Of a stretch of DNA of 16,983 nucleotides, positions 14,392 through 16,983 are shown in pieces. Under the pieces are notes generated by a model. It was not told the origin of the DNA. It saw only the letters and a list, made by a program, of their open reading frames with translations, and ran no database searches. Made by a program: the position numbers and the translations under genes. The stretch spans positions 1-16,983 of the forward strand of contig DATDPT010000034.1 of NCBI GenBank assembly GCA_035292605.1, given 5' to 3'. Position 1 is the first letter of the stretch. Each line of letters begins with the position of its first letter. Source of the stretch: JALYNX01 sp035292605 (lineage in GTDB: Bacteria; Actinomycetota; Acidimicrobiia; Spongiisociales; ZC4RG35).

Positions 14392-14658
14392 ATGGAGGAT
14401 TACGCAGCCAAGTTCGCCGAGTTTCTCGAGCAGGTCGCGACCAGGATCAGGTCGGTGACCGTTGACCGGGTGGCACGTGGTATCCGCCTCACCGGGCTGG
14501 GAATCCTCGCCTTCACCCTGGGGTTCACCTCAGTGTTGTTCTTGTTGTTCGCGATCTTCGGAGCGCTGGAGATCCCACTGACGACGGCAGGAGCGTTTGC
14601 ATTGGTAGGAGCCCTGTTCGTCGGGCTGGGGACCTATCTCTGGATCAAGAGGAAATGA
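14392..14658 (+). CDS. small two-helix membrane protein of unknown function
   Basis: 88 residues. The first 30 residues form a charged, probably amphipathic helix (EDYAAKFAEFLEQVATRIRS). Two membrane segments follow (about 34-56 and 62-83), and the protein ends in WIKRK. I do not recognise the family; the layout is like small phage-holin-superfamily or YtxH-sized envelope proteins, but no specific motif is seen. It lies between the anti-sigma gene (33 bases) and trxB (7 bases), so it is almost certainly co-transcribed with the redox genes. No Shine-Dalgarno precedes the ATG; the upstream GCTAACTAAC could be part of a -10 element for a leaderless or short-leader transcript. The close packing argues that it is a true gene. 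Confidence 0.8.
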   Translation: MEDYAAKFAEFLEQVATRIRSVTVDRVARGIRLTGLGILAFTLGFTSVLFLLFAIFGALEIPLTTAGAFALVGALFVGLGTYLWIKRK

Positions 14659-14665
14659 AAGAACC

Positions 14666-15592
14666 ATGAGTCACGAGAAACTCGTCATCATCGGATCAGG
14701 CCCAGCCGGTCTTACCGCTGCCCTCTACGCAGCTCGTGCCGACCTCCAGCCTTTGGTGTTCGAGGGATCCGCCGCCGGTGGCCAGCTCATGATCACCACG
14801 GACGTCGAGAACTACCCCGGGTTCCCGGACGGGATCATGGGACCCGAGCTCATGGACCAGTTTCGCAAACAGGCCGAGCGATTCGGAGCCCGTCTTCGCC
14901 AGATCGACGTCACGTCGGCCGACTTGCAAAAGCGGCCGTTTCGCCTCGGAGTAGGAGCCGATGAGTTCACCGCCGACGCGGTCATCATCGCCACCGGCGC
15001 CTCAGCCAAGTGGCTGGGCATCCCGGGCGAAGAGCAGCTGACCGGACGTGGTGTCTCGGCCTGTGCGACATGTGACGGTTTCTTCTTCCGTGACCAGGAG
15101 CTGATCGTGGTTGGCGGCGGTGACACCGCCATGGAGGAGGCTCTCTTTCTCACCAAGTTCGCCTCGAGAGTGACGGTCGTCCACCGCCGAGACGAGTTCC
15201 GGGCCTCGAAGATCATGGCGACCCGGGTCCTGGAGCATCCCAAGATCGAGGTGCAGTGGAACACGATCGTCACCGAGATCCATGGTGACTCCACGGTGAC
15301 CGGAGTGACCCTGGAGGACACCGTCAGCGGAGAGCGGCGGGAAACGCCCAGCAACGGTGTCTTCGTGGCGATCGGTCACAAACCCAACACCGAGATCTTC
15401 GCCGGTCAGCTCGACCTCGACCCCAACGGGTATCTGCTCACGACAGGTGACGGAAGCACTCGGACCAAGCTGGAGGGAGTGTTTGTCGCCGGGGACGTGG
15501 CCGACCACATCTATCGTCAGGCGGTCACCGCGGCGGGAACCGGGTGCATGGCCGCCATCGACGCCGAGCGCTGGCTGGCGGACCAGGAATGA
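14666..15592 (+). CDS. trxB: thioredoxin-disulfide reductase
   Basis: 308 residues, the usual length. An FAD enzyme that passes electrons from NADPH to thioredoxin; cytosolic homodimer. Seen: FAD-binding IIGSGPAGLTAALYAAR (8-24), GGQLMITTDVENYPGFP, IIATGASAKWLGIPGE (107-122), the redox-active CATC (C133, C136) in SACATCDGFF, the NADPH loop VVGGGDTAMEEALFL (148-162), the 2'-phosphate site VVHRRDEFRAS (171-181), and GVFVAGDVADH then YRQAVTAAGTGCMAA. All catalytic parts are intact. AGAGGAAATG upstream of ATG 14666 includes the end of the preceding gene. It forms the redox pair with trxA 52 bases downstream, the order seen beside sigM in mycobacteria (trxB2, trxC). Confidence 0.97.
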   Translation: MSHEKLVIIGSGPAGLTAALYAARADLQPLVFEGSAAGGQLMITTDVENYPGFPDGIMGPELMDQFRKQAERFGARLRQIDVTSADLQKRPFRLGVGADEFTADAVIIATGASAKWLGIPGEEQLTGRGVSACATCDGFFFRDQELIVVGGGDTAMEEALFLTKFASRVTVVHRRDEFRASKIMATRVLEHPKIEVQWNTIVTEIHGDSTVTGVTLEDTVSGERRETPSNGVFVAIGHKPNTEIFAGQLDLDPNGYLLTTGDGSTRTKLEGVFVAGDVADHIYRQAVTAAGTGCMAAIDAERWLADQE

Positions 15593-15644
15593 ACCCTCAC
15601 CGAACGCCGTTCCCATCAGAGCGCACAAGGAGAAGAAAGATCAC

Positions 15645-15962
15645 ATGGCCGAGATCGTCACTCTGAACGACGACACCTTCAAAGAGGCGATAAGCGCCGA
15701 CAGGCCGATACTCGTCGACTTCTGGGCGCAATGGTGTGGGCCGTGTCATGTCATCGCCCCCGTCCTCGAGGAGATGGCAACCGAGAGTGACAAGATCACG
15801 ATCGGAAAGCTGAACATCGACCATTACCCGATGCCGGCGGCCGACAACGACGTGATGAGCATTCCCACCCTGATCCTGTTCAAGGACGGGGTCGAGAAGA
15901 AGCGCATCGTCGGAGCCGCTCCCAAGCACCGACTGCTCCAGGAACTCGCAGAGTTTCTCTAA
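15645..15962 (+). CDS. trxA: thioredoxin
   Basis: 105 residues, full length. A general protein disulfide reductant, recycled by TrxB. Seen: PILVDFWAQWCGPCHVIAPVLEE with the redox pair C31 and C34, GKLNID, and the cis-Pro loop SIPTLILF (P74). His after CGPC replaces the common Lys. ATG 15645 gives the usual start MAEIVTLNDDTF; an upstream frame opens inside trxB but is not coding. AAGGAGAAG (15627-15635) is a good Shine-Dalgarno, about ten bases before the ATG. The gene ends right before a terminator-like hairpin, so it is probably the last gene of the transcript that contains sigM and trxB. Confidence 0.96.
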   Translation: MAEIVTLNDDTFKEAISADRPILVDFWAQWCGPCHVIAPVLEEMATESDKITIGKLNIDHYPMPAADNDVMSIPTLILFKDGVEKKRIVGAAPKHRLLQELAEFL

Positions 15963-15985
15963 GGCCAGCTTCGCTCGCCATTTTT
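15963..15985 (+). terminator. candidate Rho-independent terminator after trxA
   Basis: Directly after the trxA stop, GGC and AGC pair with GCT and GCC around a TTC loop, with a single C-C mismatch in the stem, followed by A and five T (15981-15985). The stem is short, but its place and the T run fit termination of the sigM-trxA transcript. Confidence 0.5.
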
Positions 15986-16025
15986 CCGTAATCCGTGATC
16001 CCATAACGGAAGACGGATGACGGGA
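15984..16025. repeat. inverted pair of heptad arrays
   Basis: Three 7-base units related to ATCCGTN (15984-16004) are followed directly by three units related to NACGGAT (16005-16025), the reverse complement. Together they form an imperfect hairpin, with about 15 of 21 positions paired. It lies in the 119-base gap between trxA and cwlM. Function unknown; it may sit in the cwlM leader or be a remnant of a mobile palindrome. Confidence 0.6.
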
Positions 16026-16081
16026 TCCGGTCAACGGGGATGGTTGTCCGCAACCAGTCCACTTCTGCCACCATTCGGTTC

Positions 16082-16983
16082 ATGCGGCTCTACCGCCTCG
16101 GTGACGAGGGTGCCCCGGTGCGAGACATCCAGGATCGTCTCAGCTCTCTCGGATTCGAATCCGATCCCGATCCGCGTTCGGTGTTCGGTGGGAGCACCGT
16201 GGCCGCGGTCAGGGAGTTCCAGAAGGCAAAGGGTCTCGACGTCGACGGCATTGTCGGGCCTGACACCTGGAGATCGCTCTATGAGGCCGGGTACCGTTTG
16301 GGGGACCGGCTCCTCTTCTTCCGTCGTCCCATGTTCCGGGGCGAGGACGTCTCCGAGCTCCAGTCACGTCTCAGCTCGCTCGGTTTCGACGCCGGGAAGA
16401 TCGACGGGATCTTCGGTCCCAAGACCGAAACGGCGGTGCTGGAGTTCCAGCACAACAGGAACCTGGCAGAAGATGGGAAAGCGGGACCCGAGGTGGTGAC
16501 CGAGGTGCATCTCGTGACCCGTGGCGAGATGAGGGAGGGGCGCCATGCGGTCCGAGAGCGGGAGTGGCTGCGTCGGCTGCCGACAACGGTGGCCGGAGCG
16601 AGAATCTACCTCGATGCCGGTTGTCGCGACCCCCACGAAGCGAGCATGGCCTGGGAAGCGGCCTCGGTGGCAGCGCTCAACCTCCAGGAGTTGGGCGGTC
16701 TCCCGGTCATGTCGAGGTCACAGGACGCGTCGCTTCCGGAGCGGGTGAGGGCACGTCGCGCCAACCGCATGGGCTCCGACCTCATAGTCGCCTTCCAGAT
16801 GAGCCCCGATGGTGACGATTGCGTCTTCTTCTTTGCCACGGAGCACAGCAGCTCCTCCGCCGGGGAGATGCTGGCCAGGTCGATCGCCTCGATCACCGGG
16901 GGCCGGGTGGAGGGCCGAGCCAGCGCGCTTCTCAAGGACACCAGCGCCCCGGCTGTGGTCGTCTCCAGGGCCAAACTCGATGA
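16082..16983 (+). CDS. cwlM: CwlM-like peptidoglycan-binding pseudo-amidase, C-terminus cut off
   Basis: About 300 residues are visible; the end lies beyond the window. Two peptidoglycan-binding type 1 domains (about 8-66 and 85-142) each carry a LQxRLxSLGF helix and a DGIxGPxT turn. An N-acetylmuramoyl-L-alanine amidase (amidase_3) fold follows from about 172. Its zinc residues appear lost: the usual DPGHGG is DAGCRDP (C181 for His), and the second His motif is DLIVAFQMS (Q239). E192 may still match the catalytic Glu. M. tuberculosis CwlM also lacks these His residues and acts inside the cell, not as a hydrolase but as a regulator of MurA. The gene order (trxB, trxA, cwlM) is the same. No signal peptide is seen, in line with a cytosolic role. 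No Shine-Dalgarno precedes ATG 16082. Confidence 0.92.
   Translation, partial: MRLYRLGDEGAPVRDIQDRLSSLGFESDPDPRSVFGGSTVAAVREFQKAKGLDVDGIVGPDTWRSLYEAGYRLGDRLLFFRRPMFRGEDVSELQSRLSSLGFDAGKIDGIFGPKTETAVLEFQHNRNLAEDGKAGPEVVTEVHLVTRGEMREGRHAVREREWLRRLPTTVAGARIYLDAGCRDPHEASMAWEAASVAALNLQELGGLPVMSRSQDASLPERVRARRANRMGSDLIVAFQMSPDGDDCVFFFATEHSSSSAGEMLARSIASITGGRVEGRASALLKDTSAPAVVVSRAKLD

Overview
The window is dense, high-GC, leaderless-looking actinobacterial chromosome. Gene order supports this. A cis-prenyltransferase is divergent from a hemolysin III gene, as in the Mycobacterium pair Rv1086/Rv1085c. The right half follows the oriC-proximal actinobacterial order: pcnA, then pseudokinase, sigM, anti-sigma, trxB, trxA, cwlM. 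A lone PilT-type ATPase and a histone-deacetylase-like enzyme suggest a deep-branching actinomycete (Acidimicrobiia-like is my guess, low confidence). No tRNA, rRNA or CRISPR array is seen, and no gene-free stretch exceeds about 130 bases.

Layout. 1-563 (-): cis-prenyltransferase, cut by the left edge. 669-1331 (+): hemolysin III-type membrane protein. 1328-2779 (-): Xaa-Pro aminopeptidase, whose stop codon is interleaved with that of the hemolysin III gene. 2906-3844 (+): a winged-helix/DUF559 nuclease-like gene bounded by two 53-bp copies (51/53 identical) of a hairpin-forming palindrome. 3861-8772 (-): a tight group pcnA, argG, argH, endonuclease/exonuclease/phosphatase protein, with 4-base overlaps between the first three. 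8842-11006 (-): HDAC-like deacetylase followed by a variant PilT. 11043-16983 (+): GNAT acetyltransferase, membrane pseudokinase, sigma factor, anti-sigma factor, small membrane protein, thioredoxin reductase, thioredoxin, and a CwlM-like pseudo-amidase cut by the right edge.

How the genes work together. The right-hand block is the conserved envelope/redox stress locus: SigM-type sigma and its membrane anti-sigma, the thioredoxin couple, and two non-catalytic regulators of peptidoglycan synthesis. In mycobacteria the pseudokinase domain is fused to the MurJ flippase; here it stands alone and no MurJ lies next to it. argG and argH give the last two steps of arginine synthesis.

The most unusual structure is the palindrome-bounded DUF559 gene. 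Copy A lies between it and the divergent aminopeptidase gene. Copy B encodes its last nine residues and carries the stop codons of both it and the convergent neighbour. This looks like an inserted cassette or a duplication around a palindromic repeat. Other oddities are replaced conserved residues in PilT, the cis-prenyltransferase and the anti-sigma factor, and two heptad-periodic intergenic arrays.
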